Both the position numbers and the translations under genes were made by a program. From the NCBI RefSeq assembly GCF_024707125.1, contig NZ_JANQAH010000003.1:186001-250000 (forward strand): a stretch of 64,000 bases of DNA, in the 5' to 3' direction. The notes beneath the pieces were generated by a model. The model searched no databases and was not told the origin of the DNA. It saw nothing but the letters and a program-made list of their open reading frames with translations. Positions 9,436 to 17,579 of this stretch are shown piece by piece. Within the stretch, counting starts at the first letter, position 1, and every line of letters starts with the position of its first letter. Source of the stretch: Devosia sp. GTDB lineage: Bacteria; Pseudomonadota; Alphaproteobacteria; Rhizobiales; Devosiaceae.

Positions 9436-9825
9436 GCGACGATTTCCTCACAAAGGATCAGGGTGACCGGCATGGCGGTGCCTTTATCACGGCGAGTAGC
9501 GCAAATCCAAGTCCGATACATATGTACTGGATCCATGGGGCTCCCCCTGATCGTGGATGGGTTGCCCAGGCGAGCGGCTCTATGAAGTTCGCGTTTCCCG
9601 ATGGTTGCCCATCTCTTTCTCGCCAGTCGCGCGAACGCGGTGAATATGGCTGAAAGCGGCAGCCGTGTGAAGGCCCCAAGAGCGACATGCCATCCTACTA
9701 TCAACACTCAAAATATTGAATTTTACCGAGTTCTGGCGCGGTACTTTCACCACGCCAGCGAACCCTTTCTAGAGAAGCTCTGTCCATTCTCTTGCCAACA
9801 GAGTGCGATCATCCAGGAGGGATCA
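9436..9825. other. 390-base gene-free region between glyA and a BA14K gene
   Basis: This shared upstream region serves glyA on the minus strand and a BA14K gene on the plus strand. Composition drops in GC near 9700-9740. I see no convincing small gene, no riboswitch I can recognise and no palindromic repeat; short frames crossing it lack ribosome sites. Confidence 0.4.
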
Positions 9826-10272
9826 ATGAAACCGCTCGTGACCAAATTGACCGCCATTGCCATGACCGGCCTATTGTCCATTTCGAGCTTTGCGCCGGCG
9901 CAGGCGCAGGACAACTCATTGAACTTCAGCCAGCGGCAGCAGGTTGTCCAAGGCTATTGCCAGCGCTTCCCGCAGGACCCCGATTGCAACGGCTGGTGGT
10001 TCTGGAGCGCGCGGGACTATGACGCGTTCTACTATCGCAACCGCAGCGACCTCGATCCGCTGGTGGCCGGGATTCTGGGCCTTGCGATCGGCGCGATCAT
10101 CGGCGGCGCCATTGCCAACAGCAACAAGAGCCACAATACGAGCCCGCCTCCGACCTTTACCAGACGCGACAACGGCCACGTGGCGCGCTGCTACCAGCGC
10201 TACAAGTCCTATGACGAACGGACCGATACCTTCCTCGGCTATGACGGCATTCGCCACCCCTGCACGCTCTAG
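9826..10272 (+). CDS. BA14K family secreted protein 1
   Basis: A 148-residue exported protein with a signal peptide ending APAQA|QD near residue 27. It then has a tyrosine-rich region, a short glycine-rich hydrophobic stretch (LVAGILGLAIGAIIGGAIAN, about residues 77-96) and the C-terminal BA14K signature CYQRYKSYDERTDTFLGYDG. The Brucella family founder is an immunoreactive lectin-like protein; function here is unknown. The ATG has an AGGAGG five bases upstream. A paralog follows 136 bases downstream with the same layout. Confidence 0.88.
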   Translation: MKPLVTKLTAIAMTGLLSISSFAPAQAQDNSLNFSQRQQVVQGYCQRFPQDPDCNGWWFWSARDYDAFYYRNRSDLDPLVAGILGLAIGAIIGGAIANSNKSHNTSPPPTFTRRDNGHVARCYQRYKSYDERTDTFLGYDGIRHPCTL

Positions 10273-10407
10273 TGTTTGGCGCGCCGGGGCTTCACAGGCC
10301 CCGGCCTGCGCAGGGGCGGCAGACATTCGATAGTTTGCAACCACCTGCCCTGCCCGGACATTGACTCCACAATCAGCATTGGCGGGCTTCGGCCCGGGAG
10401 TGGAGAA

Positions 10408-10860
10408 ATGAGAAAGCTAGCTGGCCTTGCGAGTGGTCTTGCAATGAGCGGTATTTTGGCTTTGAGCGCTGTCGTTCCGGCGCAGGCCCAATCGGTGACG
10501 ATGAGCTTTGGCCAACGGTACCAGGTGATCGAAACCTATTGCGACCGGAACCCATGGGACCCTGACTGCCAAGGCTTCTACGGCGGCGGCTGGGACGATC
10601 GCGACTATAACAATTTCTATTATTCGCGCCGGTCTTCCATCGACAATATAGCGTCGGGGATTCTCGGTTTCACCTTTGGCGCCGCGATCGGGTCGATCAT
10701 TGCCAATGGCAATAACAACACGCGTGGTGGCGTCGTGGTCTATGGTGGCAACAATTACGACGCCCATGTGCAGGCCTGCTACAACCGCTACAGGTCCTAC
10801 GACGAAGAAACCGACACTTTCCTGGGCTATGACGGCATTCGTCACCGCTGCAATCTCTAG
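10408..10860 (+). CDS. BA14K family secreted protein 2
   Basis: A 150-residue paralog of the preceding gene. It has a signal peptide ending VVPAQAQS, the shared block FGQRYQVIETYCDRNPWDPD, a glycine-rich hydrophobic segment (IASGILGFTFGAAIGSIIAN) and the end motif CYNRYRSYDEETDTFLGYDG. The ATG at 10408 follows GGGAGTGGAG. The pair looks like a tandem duplication that has diverged in the middle (NNNTRGGVVVYGGNN here). Its stop overlaps by four bases the stop of the convergent DUF6898-like gene. Confidence 0.88.
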   Translation: MRKLAGLASGLAMSGILALSAVVPAQAQSVTMSFGQRYQVIETYCDRNPWDPDCQGFYGGGWDDRDYNNFYYSRRSSIDNIASGILGFTFGAAIGSIIANGNNNTRGGVVVYGGNNYDAHVQACYNRYRSYDEETDTFLGYDGIRHRCNL

Positions 10861-11066
10861 GCGTAGCGGCCTGTCGGTGGTGGCGGAGGAGGTTCGGGGT
10901 CGCCCAGCTTGCGCCTGAGCTTGGCAAGGGCAACGCGCTCCATTTGCAGGCGCGTTGCGCTGACGGGGGTGATGACAAACACTTCGGTGCCCGTCACCTC
11001 GTCTATCGCGGCGACGCGCATGACCTGACCCATCTGCACGAATTCAAAAAGAACCCCGCCCGACAT
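10857..11066 (-). CDS. Small conserved protein, DUF6898-like
   Basis: A 69-residue protein starting MSGGVLFEFVQMGQVMRVAA and continuing IDEVTGTEVFVITP, with a basic helix (ALAKLRRKLG) and a run of six prolines before the end. The N-terminal phrase matches a small family of unknown function in Hyphomicrobiales that I recall as DUF6898. A good GGAGG lies upstream of the ATG. It converges on the second BA14K gene, sharing four bases at the stops. No function can be assigned. Confidence 0.7.
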   Translation of the reverse strand: MSGGVLFEFVQMGQVMRVAAIDEVTGTEVFVITPVSATRLQMERVALAKLRRKLGDPEPPPPPPTGRYA

Positions 11067-11286
11067 GGGACCTCCATCACTGTGAGGAGTTTAGCAGGGA
11101 TTCGGGACGGCGCGGAGTCGGAAATATGCGGATGTCCTTTCCGCTGGGCGTTGCTTCACCGGATGTCACCGCGGCTCGGCCCCTAACGCACGATGGACGT
11201 GAACAAGAACATCTCAGGATGGGCCCCGGCTTTCGCCGGGGTGACATCGAGTTGGGTGTAGGTCTCCGCTAGTCCCTGCCCTGCAA
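11067..11286. repeat. Intergenic region with a half REP palindrome
   Basis: CCCCGGC-TTTC-GCCGGGG at 11224-11241, followed by TGACATC, looks like one half of the REPIN-type doublets. The rest of this stretch shows no gene. Confidence 0.5.
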
Positions 11287-11318
11287 ACAAAAATCCCCGC
11301 TTTCGCGGGGATTTTTGT
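11287..11318. terminator. Bidirectional Rho-independent terminator
   Basis: AAAAATCCCCGC-TTT-CGCGGGGATTTTT forms a stem with A and T runs on both sides, so it can act in either direction. It lies 30 bases past the stop of the L,D-transpeptidase gene. Confidence 0.88.
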
Positions 11319-11347
11319 TCAGCATTGTCGCCATTCGAGCTTAGCCC

Positions 11348-12616
11348 TCAAGCGTCGAACGACACTTTACCCTGTTCGTCGAACTTGTAGACGTCGTCGC
11401 GGAAGCTGACGGTGCCCTGGCGGTTGGCCCAGGCGGTAATGTAGGTCGTGTGGATCGGCACGCGCGCCTTGCACTCGACGTCGAGGCGCTGGAGCGAGTC
11501 GAAGGTCGAGTCGACCTTCTGCTGATCCCAATCGCCATTGTCGCGCAGCAGCCAGTTGACCAGCTGGTTGACGCCATCGACGCGGACGCAGCCCGAGGAG
11601 TGGAAGCGGGCGTTCTCGTTGAAGAGTGCCTTGGTCGGGGTGTCGTGCAGGTAGCAATCGTAGGGGTTGTAGAAGTTGATCTTGCAGTGGCCCATGGAGT
11701 TGGCGGCGCCGGGCTCCTGGCGATACATGTAGTTGACCTGCGCATCGGTGATGGCAGCCCAATTGATCGACTGCGGATCGACCTTGTTGCCCGAGCCGTC
11801 GTAGATGAAAATGTTCTGCTCGGTCAGGTAATTTGGGTTTTCGAGCATGTACTTGGTCAGGTCCTGGCGGACCAGCGACTTGGGCACGTGCCAATAGGGG
11901 TTGAAGTTGATCTGGCTGATATTGCTGGCCATGATCGGGGTGGCGCGTTCGACGCGGCCCACGACCGCCGTGTGACGCTGCTCAACCATGCCGTCATTGA
12001 CCGCCTCGATGGTGGCGGCGGGGATGTTCACCACCACATAGCGCGGGTTGAGCTTGGCGGCCATGTTCTGGACGCGCGTGTAATTGAGGTAAAGCTGCTG
12101 CAGGCGCTGCTGCGCCGGAACGGCCATGGCGTACCAGGTGGCTTCATCGACCTGGCCGTTGACGACGAGGCCATGACGGGCCTGGAAGGCGCGGACGCCG
12201 GCATCGGTCGGGGCGTCGAACAGCTCGTTGACGTTTTCGACCATTCCCATGTCGCCCGAGGAAATCAGGCGGCGCTTGAGATTGACGACGTGGCGCGCAG
12301 ACTTGCCGAGATTGAGGCCATAAGCCTCCTGCGGGATTTCCTCCCAGCCGCCGGCAGCCACGAAAGGCTCGTACTGCGAGATGGCGAGCTGCAGGTTGTA
12401 GACCGTGTCAAAGGACAGGATCGGCTCATTGGTGGAGATCAGCGCTTCGGCCGCGGCAGTAGCGCCGCCCTGATCTGCATCCTTCAGCACGCGATTGCGG
12501 GCGAACATGTCCCAGATCGACTCGCCTTCCTGTGCCGTTGCCAAGCTTGGCAGCAGCGCCGTGCTGGCGCCGGCAATGGCCATGGTCTGCAGAAAGGAAC
12601 GTCGATTAACCCGCAT
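11348..12616 (-). CDS. Tat-exported L,D-transpeptidase, LdtP/YcbB-like
   Basis: A 422-residue periplasmic enzyme that cross-links or edits peptidoglycan through 3-3 bonds. The start MRVNRRSFLQTMAIAGAST carries a twin-arginine signal. A peptidoglycan-binding-like repeat (GVRAFQARHGLVVNGQVDEA) precedes the YkuD domain, whose catalytic histidine and cysteine lie in the motif FHSSGCVRVDGVNQ. The ATG at 12616 places the Tat motif at the N-terminus; the longer frame upstream has no signal. It follows the LdtR regulator gene, 277 bases away on the same strand. This matches the ldtR-ldtP pair described in Candidatus Liberibacter asiaticus. Confidence 0.92.
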   Translation of the reverse strand: MRVNRRSFLQTMAIAGASTALLPSLATAQEGESIWDMFARNRVLKDADQGGATAAAEALISTNEPILSFDTVYNLQLAISQYEPFVAAGGWEEIPQEAYGLNLGKSARHVVNLKRRLISSGDMGMVENVNELFDAPTDAGVRAFQARHGLVVNGQVDEATWYAMAVPAQQRLQQLYLNYTRVQNMAAKLNPRYVVVNIPAATIEAVNDGMVEQRHTAVVGRVERATPIMASNISQINFNPYWHVPKSLVRQDLTKYMLENPNYLTEQNIFIYDGSGNKVDPQSINWAAITDAQVNYMYRQEPGAANSMGHCKINFYNPYDCYLHDTPTKALFNENARFHSSGCVRVDGVNQLVNWLLRDNGDWDQQKVDSTFDSLQRLDVECKARVPIHTTYITAWANRQGTVSFRDDVYKFDEQGKVSFDA

Positions 12617-12734
12617 ATCGTCACCCGAAGGAATCTGTCGCCACATAGGCGCGATTATCATTGCCGGCACCTGTTCCACAACGGCTGTCAACGCCTTGTG
12701 AACCATGAGGGCAGCCCCATCCATAGTCGAGGAA

Positions 12735-12748
12735 TGGTTTAAAAACCA
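12735..12748. promoter_or_regulatory. Palindrome upstream of the L,D-transpeptidase gene
   Basis: TGGTTT-AA-AAACCA is a 14-base palindrome lying 119-132 bases before the transpeptidase ATG and after the ldtR terminator. It is a candidate LdtR operator by position only; I do not know the LdtR consensus well enough to match it. Confidence 0.35.
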
Positions 12749-12784
12749 CGTAATCGGGTGCCTTGGATTTGCGGCACAAATAAG

Positions 12785-12812
12785 AAAACGCCGGCCATGG
12801 GCCGGCGTCTCC
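12785..12812 (-). terminator. Terminator after ldtR
   Basis: On the minus strand GACGCCGGCC-CAT-GGCCGGCGT is followed by TTTCTTATTT. It lies about 85 bases after the ldtR stop and separates ldtR from the transpeptidase gene. Confidence 0.82.
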
Positions 12813-12893
12813 GCAGAGAGTGTGGCGTGGAGGCAACACAAGCCTACACCCGCATGCTGTTTCAATTGACGCGCAGCGCCGCTCCGCATGCAA

Positions 12894-13403
12894 TCAGAGC
12901 TTGTACAGAATCTGGTCGACCCAGAAGCGTTCCAGACGGGCCAGAGCCTTGTTCAGGTTATCGAACTCTTCGTCGCCGAGGCCGCCGACCTTGTCGATGG
13001 ATTTCAGGTGACGATCATAGAGTTCGTCGATCACTTCCGCGACTTCCTCGCCCTTGGGGGTGAGGCGAATGCGGACCGAACGACGGTCGGTGCGCGAGCG
13101 CTCCTGGAAGATGTAACCGGTCTCGACCAGCTTCTTGAGATTGTAAGAAACGTTGGAGCCGAGATAGTAGCCACGCGAGCGCAGCTCACCGGCGGTCAGT
13201 TCGCTGTCGCCGATGTTGAACATCAGCAGCGCCTGGACCGGGTTGATATCGTCCCAACCCATACGATCGAACTCGTCCTTGATCAGGTCGAGAAGACGAC
13301 GGTGGAGACGTTCCACACGGGAGACGGCTTCGAGATAGAGGGGCTTGAGACCTTCCGGACGGTTCGGGATCAGGGCCTCAGCTGCGTTCGACTTGGTTGC
13401 CAT
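12894..13403 (-). CDS. ldtR: MarR-family regulator LdtR
   Basis: A 169-residue MarR-type winged-helix regulator. The core reads NPVQALLMFNIGDSELTAGE, then the recognition region RGYYLGSNVSYNLKKLVETG and the wing RSRTDRRSVRIRLTPKGEE. The phrase RGYYLGSNVSYNLKKLVE is characteristic of LdtR, which controls an adjacent L,D-transpeptidase gene and osmotic tolerance in Liberibacter and rhizobia (established knowledge). The ATG has GAGG upstream. The transpeptidase gene follows on the same strand behind a terminator, so each has its own promoter. Confidence 0.9.
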   Translation of the reverse strand: MATKSNAAEALIPNRPEGLKPLYLEAVSRVERLHRRLLDLIKDEFDRMGWDDINPVQALLMFNIGDSELTAGELRSRGYYLGSNVSYNLKKLVETGYIFQERSRTDRRSVRIRLTPKGEEVAEVIDELYDRHLKSIDKVGGLGDEEFDNLNKALARLERFWVDQILYKL

Positions 13404-13605
13404 TTTTGCCTCACTGTTTTTTCTCTGCGTGCGATTTTTCGCATCTCATGAGGCCAAACTACGACGGCCGAACTAAGATCGCCCTAAACAGCACGCTTAA
13501 TGGCATCTTACTGGAAAGCAATGAGAATTTGGCTTAACGCTTCGTCACACCGGTGCATAAAGTTGTAACCTTTCCGAGGCGTAAACGGCTCTCGGACCAG
13601 CGTTC

Positions 13606-13632
13606 GGCGGGCGGCCCGTGCGACCGCCCGCA
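13606..13632 (-). other. GC-rich hairpin after the 135-residue membrane protein gene
   Basis: GCGGGCGG (13607-13614) pairs with CCGCCCGC (13624-13631), ten bases after the stop at 13642. There is no U-run, so it is a weak terminator or mRNA 3' hairpin. Confidence 0.4.
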
Positions 13633-13641
13633 TACGTGATG

Positions 13642-14049
13642 TCAGGCTCGCAGGGTCTTGGGGCCGGCCAGCTTGATGGCGAAAATGACCGATACGGCCA
13701 GCGCCTGGGCGATGATGAAGGTTACTCCGATCGCGGTCATTTGAGCCGAATAAAGCACAAGAAGCAAAACACTCAGCAGGACCCAGAGGCCGTCGCCGAG
13801 GAGGTTGGCGAGGAGGGAAATCCTGTCGGGGCCCGTGGCTGCGCCGATGGTCCAGTTAAAGAGGGCCCAGGGCAGCAGGAAAATACCGACGCCGAGAAGG
13901 ACCGTGTGCATGGGGGCCCAGCCGATGAGAGTGGTGAGCGGGGTGGCGAGGACGAGAAGGCCTACGCACATGGTGAGGGAGAGCACGGCGTCGAAGCGGT
14001 AGATGAGGCCGGGATCGCGGAGGATGAGGGGCTGGGTGGCGGTCGCCAT
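13642..14049 (-). CDS. Small four-helix membrane protein
   Basis: A 135-residue inner-membrane protein with about four hydrophobic helices: SLTMCVGLLVLATPLTTLIG, TVLLGVGIFLLPWALFNWTI, LGDGLWVLLSVLLLVL and AIGVTFIIAQALAVSVIFAI. I do not recognise a named family. The ATG at 14049 is chosen because the upstream frame is low-complexity and non-hydrophobic. It is divergent from the XRE regulator at 14178 (128-base gap), which is therefore its likely regulator. Confidence 0.75.
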   Translation of the reverse strand: MATATQPLILRDPGLIYRFDAVLSLTMCVGLLVLATPLTTLIGWAPMHTVLLGVGIFLLPWALFNWTIGAATGPDRISLLANLLGDGLWVLLSVLLLVLYSAQMTAIGVTFIIAQALAVSVIFAIKLAGPKTLRA

Positions 14050-14177
14050 AGTGGTTCTCCAAGGAACGGGTTGTCGATGGCTTGAGGGTGGCGCGCGGGA
14101 GGTCATGAAGACAATTACCTGCGGGGTAATGGAATTGCGGCGGATCCTGCGGCAGGTTGGGGCCAAGGAGACAAGCC

Positions 14178-14909
14178 ATGTTTGAGACGGCCCTGCGCGA
14201 TTGGCGCAATCAACGAGGAATGAGCCAGATGGCGCTGGCCATGGCGGCGGAAGTATCGCCGCGGCACTTGTCATTTCTGGAGTCCGCGCGGGCGCGGCCG
14301 AGCGCTGCCATGGTGCTGCGGCTGTCCGAGGCGCTCGACCTGCCGCTGCGGGAGCGCAATGGTCTGCTTGTGGCGGCCGGGTTTGCGCCGCACTATGGGG
14401 ACAATGACTGGCTAAGTCCTCAGATGACCGAGCTTAGGCAGGCGGCGCAGCTATTGCTGAAGGCACATGGGCCCTACCCTGCCATCGTGCTCGATGCGGC
14501 CTTTGATATTCTGGAAGCCAATGGGGCGGCGCTGGTGCTGATCGGGGTGGAGACGCTGCCGAAGGTGCGGCTTAACCTGGCCGATCTCGTGTTTGAGCCG
14601 GGCGCGGTGCGCGAGGCCATCGTCAACTGGGCGGAAGTGGCGGCCTATCTGATGCATCGCTTGCGCGAAGGCGTAAGGCGGCATGGGCCGAGCGCACCGG
14701 TGGCGCGGGTGCTCATGCGGGTGCGAAGGCATGAGGGCGTCGACGGCTTGAGCCTGCGGCCGGAAGGTACGCTTGGGCAGGTGCTGCTACCACTGGAATT
14801 CCGGATGGGCGATCAGGTGACGCGCTGGTTCACGACGGTCACGAGTTTTGGTGCGCCGCAGGATGCGCTGGCCGAGGAGATCACCATCGAGCAGTTTCAC
14901 CCTGCTTAG
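14178..14909 (+). CDS. XRE-family regulator with MmyB-like ligand-binding domain
   Basis: A 243-residue regulator. The N-terminal Cro/C1 helix-turn-helix is LRDWRNQRGMSQMALAMAAE, residues 5-24, followed by SPRHLSFLESARARPS. The rest fits the MmyB-like ligand-binding fold (GDNDWLSPQM at its start, LRPEGTLGQVLLPLEFRMGD near its end). Such regulators usually control a neighbouring oxidoreductase or transport gene. Here the neighbours on both sides encode small membrane proteins. A strong AAGGAG lies seven bases before the ATG. Its stop overlaps that of the convergent gene by four bases. Confidence 0.9.
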   Translation: MFETALRDWRNQRGMSQMALAMAAEVSPRHLSFLESARARPSAAMVLRLSEALDLPLRERNGLLVAAGFAPHYGDNDWLSPQMTELRQAAQLLLKAHGPYPAIVLDAAFDILEANGAALVLIGVETLPKVRLNLADLVFEPGAVREAIVNWAEVAAYLMHRLREGVRRHGPSAPVARVLMRVRRHEGVDGLSLRPEGTLGQVLLPLEFRMGDQVTRWFTTVTSFGAPQDALAEEITIEQFHPA

Positions 14910-15295
14910 TCAGCGGCCTGGGCGCGCGTGAAGCGGAAGCTTAGCGCGAAGATGACTGATATGGCGACGAGCAGCACGATGCGGACGGCGAAGCCGAAGG
15001 CGGACATGCGGATGTCGGGGCTGCCGGCGAGATAGAGCGCCAATTCGGCAGTGGTGGAGCCAACCAGGAGAACGGCGCCCCAGCTTGCCTTGAGCCAGAG
15101 GCCGACACCGGCAAAGAGGCGCGCGAGCGAGAAGATGCCGAGGAGCACAAAGCCCACGGGGCCGAGAACGGCGACCGGGCTGGTGGCGCCGAGATTGACG
15201 CCGAGCAGGCGGCCGGCATCGCTGAGGCCCAGAGCCAGGCTCAGCAGAGCGACGACGCGGATATAGAGGCCGAGCTGGGGTGATTTGAACGACAT
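14906..15295 (-). CDS. Small four-helix membrane protein (possibly DUF6163)
   Basis: A 129-residue inner-membrane protein with helices at roughly residues 9-28 (LYIRVVALLSLALGLSDAGR), 45-65, 70-90 and 98-120, and an arginine-rich C-terminus. I think it is the DUF6163 family found beside hemB in rhizobia, with moderate confidence. It converges on the XRE gene with a four-base overlap and is divergent from hemB. Confidence 0.78.
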   Translation of the reverse strand: MSFKSPQLGLYIRVVALLSLALGLSDAGRLLGVNLGATSPVAVLGPVGFVLLGIFSLARLFAGVGLWLKASWGAVLLVGSTTAELALYLAGSPDIRMSAFGFAVRIVLLVAISVIFALSFRFTRAQAAD

Positions 15296-15389
15296 GGCTT
15301 CTTAGTAGCGAGCGCGAGGGGCTGCGACAAGCGGCGGCTTGGAGGTAAGCGACGCGGCTGGTATGAGCGGGAAGAGTTGAGAGCGGTGC

Positions 15390-15432
15390 GTGGCCCCACC
15401 CCCTCCCACCTCCCCATCATTGGGGAGGTGCC
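15390..15432. repeat. C-rich palindrome upstream of hemB
   Basis: CACCTCCCCATCATTGGGGA followed by GGTG is a hairpin with CACCTCCCC arms. It belongs to the same loose group as the palindromes at 6.4 kb and sits about 40 bases before the hemB start. Confidence 0.65.
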
Positions 15433-15473
15433 GGTCCGGTGGATGTCGGGGCTATGCGGCAAGGAACAGAAGA

Positions 15474-16487
15474 ATGACGCAGAACTGGCCCAAGCATGAC
15501 ATGTCTTTTCTCGATGGCCGTCGGCAGCGGCGGTTGCGGCGGACGGCGTGGAGCCGGGATATGGTGCGGGAAACGGAACTCTTGCCGCGCGATCTGATCT
15601 GGCCGCTCTTCGTGATTGAAGGGCAGAACGAGAAGACTGCCATCAAGACCATGCCTGGGGTGGAGCGGCTTTCTATCGACCTGATGGTGGAGGCGGCGAA
15701 GGCGGCGCGGGATGCGGGCATTCCAGCGCTGGCGATTTTTCCGAATACGCCGGACCATTTGCGGTCGGAAAGCGGCGCCGAGGCTTACAATCCGGACAAT
15801 CTGATGTGCAGAGCGCTGGGCGCGATCAAGTCGGCAGTGCCGGATATCGGGCTGATTGCCGACGTGGCGCTGGATGAATATTCGAGCGACGGGCAGGACG
15901 GGCTCGTGCGTGATGGGGAAATCCTCAACGACGAAACCGTGGCGGCGATGGTGAAATCGGCGCTGGTTCAGGCCAAGGCGGGCGCGGATATCATTGCGCC
16001 TTCAGACATGATGGATGGGCGCGTGGCGGCCATTCGGACGGCGCTCGATGCCGAGGGTTTGGAGCACGTGCAGATCATGTCTTATGCGGCGAAATATGCG
16101 TCGTGCTTTTACGGGCCGTTCCGCGAGGCCGTGGGCTCGGGTAGCCGGCTCAAGGGCGACAAGCGCACCTATCAGATGGACTATGCCAATTCCGACGAGG
16201 CTTTGCGCGAGATTGCGCAGGATATCGAGGAAGGCGCGGATAGCGTGATGGTCAAGCCGGGCATGCCCTATCTCGACATCATCCGTCGGGCCAAGGACGC
16301 TTTCAACGTGCCAATCTATGCCTATCAGGTGAGTGGCGAATACGCGATGATCGAGCTGGCGGGCGCCGCCGGGGCGATCAATCGCGATGCGGCGGTGCTT
16401 GAAAGCCTCTGGGCCTTCAAGCGTGCCGGGGTGAATGGCATTCTCACCTATTACGCACTGGAAATGGCGCGGAAGCTGGGGCGCTAA
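15474..16487 (+). CDS. hemB: Delta-aminolevulinic acid dehydratase (porphobilinogen synthase)
   Basis: A 337-residue cytosolic enzyme that joins two aminolevulinate molecules into porphobilinogen for heme and cobalamin synthesis. Schiff-base lysines lie in MSYAAKYASCFYGPF and MVKPGMPYLDII. The metal region DVALDEYSSDGQDG lacks the three cysteines of zinc-type enzymes, so this is a magnesium-type enzyme, as usual in this class. The ATG at 15474 has AAGGA seven bases upstream; a second ATG nine codons on is possible. Confidence 0.96.
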   Translation: MTQNWPKHDMSFLDGRRQRRLRRTAWSRDMVRETELLPRDLIWPLFVIEGQNEKTAIKTMPGVERLSIDLMVEAAKAARDAGIPALAIFPNTPDHLRSESGAEAYNPDNLMCRALGAIKSAVPDIGLIADVALDEYSSDGQDGLVRDGEILNDETVAAMVKSALVQAKAGADIIAPSDMMDGRVAAIRTALDAEGLEHVQIMSYAAKYASCFYGPFREAVGSGSRLKGDKRTYQMDYANSDEALREIAQDIEEGADSVMVKPGMPYLDIIRRAKDAFNVPIYAYQVSGEYAMIELAGAAGAINRDAAVLESLWAFKRAGVNGILTYYALEMARKLGR

Positions 16488-16494
16488 AAGCGCC

Positions 16495-17433
16495 CTAGCC
16501 TGCCCGTTCCGTCGTGCCATCTTCGGCGGCCAATTGGGCTGGACGTTCGCCGCGGCGCGGGCGGAAGGCGCTGACGATACCGGCGAGAGCCACGAGCGCC
16601 ATGCCGCCAAGTGCGATTGGCTCGGGGGCGTGGCCAAAGACCAGCCAGCCTAAAATGCCGGCCCAGACCAGGTGCATATAGGTCATCGGGGCGACGAGGG
16701 CCGCCGGGGCGTAGCGATAGGACTGGGTGAAAAGATAGTGCCCGAGCCAGGCGGAGACGCCGAGGCCGATGAAGAGGAACACTTGTAGCGGCGTGGGGGC
16801 GACGCCGTGCATCGTCCAGGGCAGGAAAATGCCGAAGCCGATGGCGCCGACCAGAGCGGAATAGAACAGCATGGCCATGGTGCGCTCTGTGCGCGCGAGA
16901 ACGCGCGAGAGCAGATTGTAGGTCAGGGACACGACCACGTTGCCCAGCACGAAGATCACGCCCAGCGGATCGAGCCCGCCACCGGGGCGAGCGATGAGCA
17001 GGACGCCGGCAAAGCCGATGACCGCCGCCACCCAGGCCATGGGGCCGACCTTTTCCTTGAGCAGCGGGCCGGACAGCAAAACGACGAGAACCGGGCAGAG
17101 ATAGACGATGGCCGTGGTTTCGGCGACGGGCATGCGTTGGAGCGCCAGGCTGACGAGCAGGGAGCCGATGGCGAGACTGCCGGCGCGGATGAGCACGAGG
17201 CCGGTGCGCTGGGTGCGGACCATTTCGCGGCCATGGAGCGGCGCAACAATCGCCAGCATGAGCAGGCAATGGCCGATATAGCGGATGGCCGCCACCATGG
17301 GCACATTGTACTCGGTGATGAGCAGCTTGTTGGTCGTGTCGTTATAGGCAAAGAGCAGAGTTGCCCCGATGATGAGGGCAAGGCCGCGCAATGGCTGATC
17401 GGTCAGCGGCGCGGGGGCGGAAGTCGTCGACAT
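16495..17433 (-). CDS. EamA/DMT-family membrane transporter
   Basis: A 312-residue inner-membrane protein with ten predicted helices in two EamA repeats. The first runs from about residue 17 (LRGLALIIGATLLFAYNDT), the second from about 160 (LGVIFVLGNVVVSLTYNLLS). The motif VYLCPVLVVLLSGPLLKEKV is typical of drug/metabolite exporters. The substrate is unknown. It converges on hemB with a seven-base gap and is divergent from the RDD gene. Confidence 0.9.
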   Translation of the reverse strand: MSTTSAPAPLTDQPLRGLALIIGATLLFAYNDTTNKLLITEYNVPMVAAIRYIGHCLLMLAIVAPLHGREMVRTQRTGLVLIRAGSLAIGSLLVSLALQRMPVAETTAIVYLCPVLVVLLSGPLLKEKVGPMAWVAAVIGFAGVLLIARPGGGLDPLGVIFVLGNVVVSLTYNLLSRVLARTERTMAMLFYSALVGAIGFGIFLPWTMHGVAPTPLQVFLFIGLGVSAWLGHYLFTQSYRYAPAALVAPMTYMHLVWAGILGWLVFGHAPEPIALGGMALVALAGIVSAFRPRRGERPAQLAAEDGTTERAG

Positions 17434-17579
17434 GTGAGGTTCCGAAGGAGCGAGCGCGGCAGGGCAGGCGACTCGCGAGGGGCAGGATTGGGTCAAGGAT
17501 AGGCCGGTCACGGGCCGAAGCACAGGAGAATTGCGCAAGAGGTCTTGCATTGCGGCGAGGTCGTGACAATTTCAGCATT

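Noticed and set aside
9432..9707. A 91-codon minus-strand frame upstream of glyA
   Set aside because: No ribosome site, no motif, and overlap with the glyA start.
9436..9825. Glycine or tetrahydrofolate riboswitch before glyA
   Set aside because: No paired helices or conserved cores that I recognise could be placed in this region.
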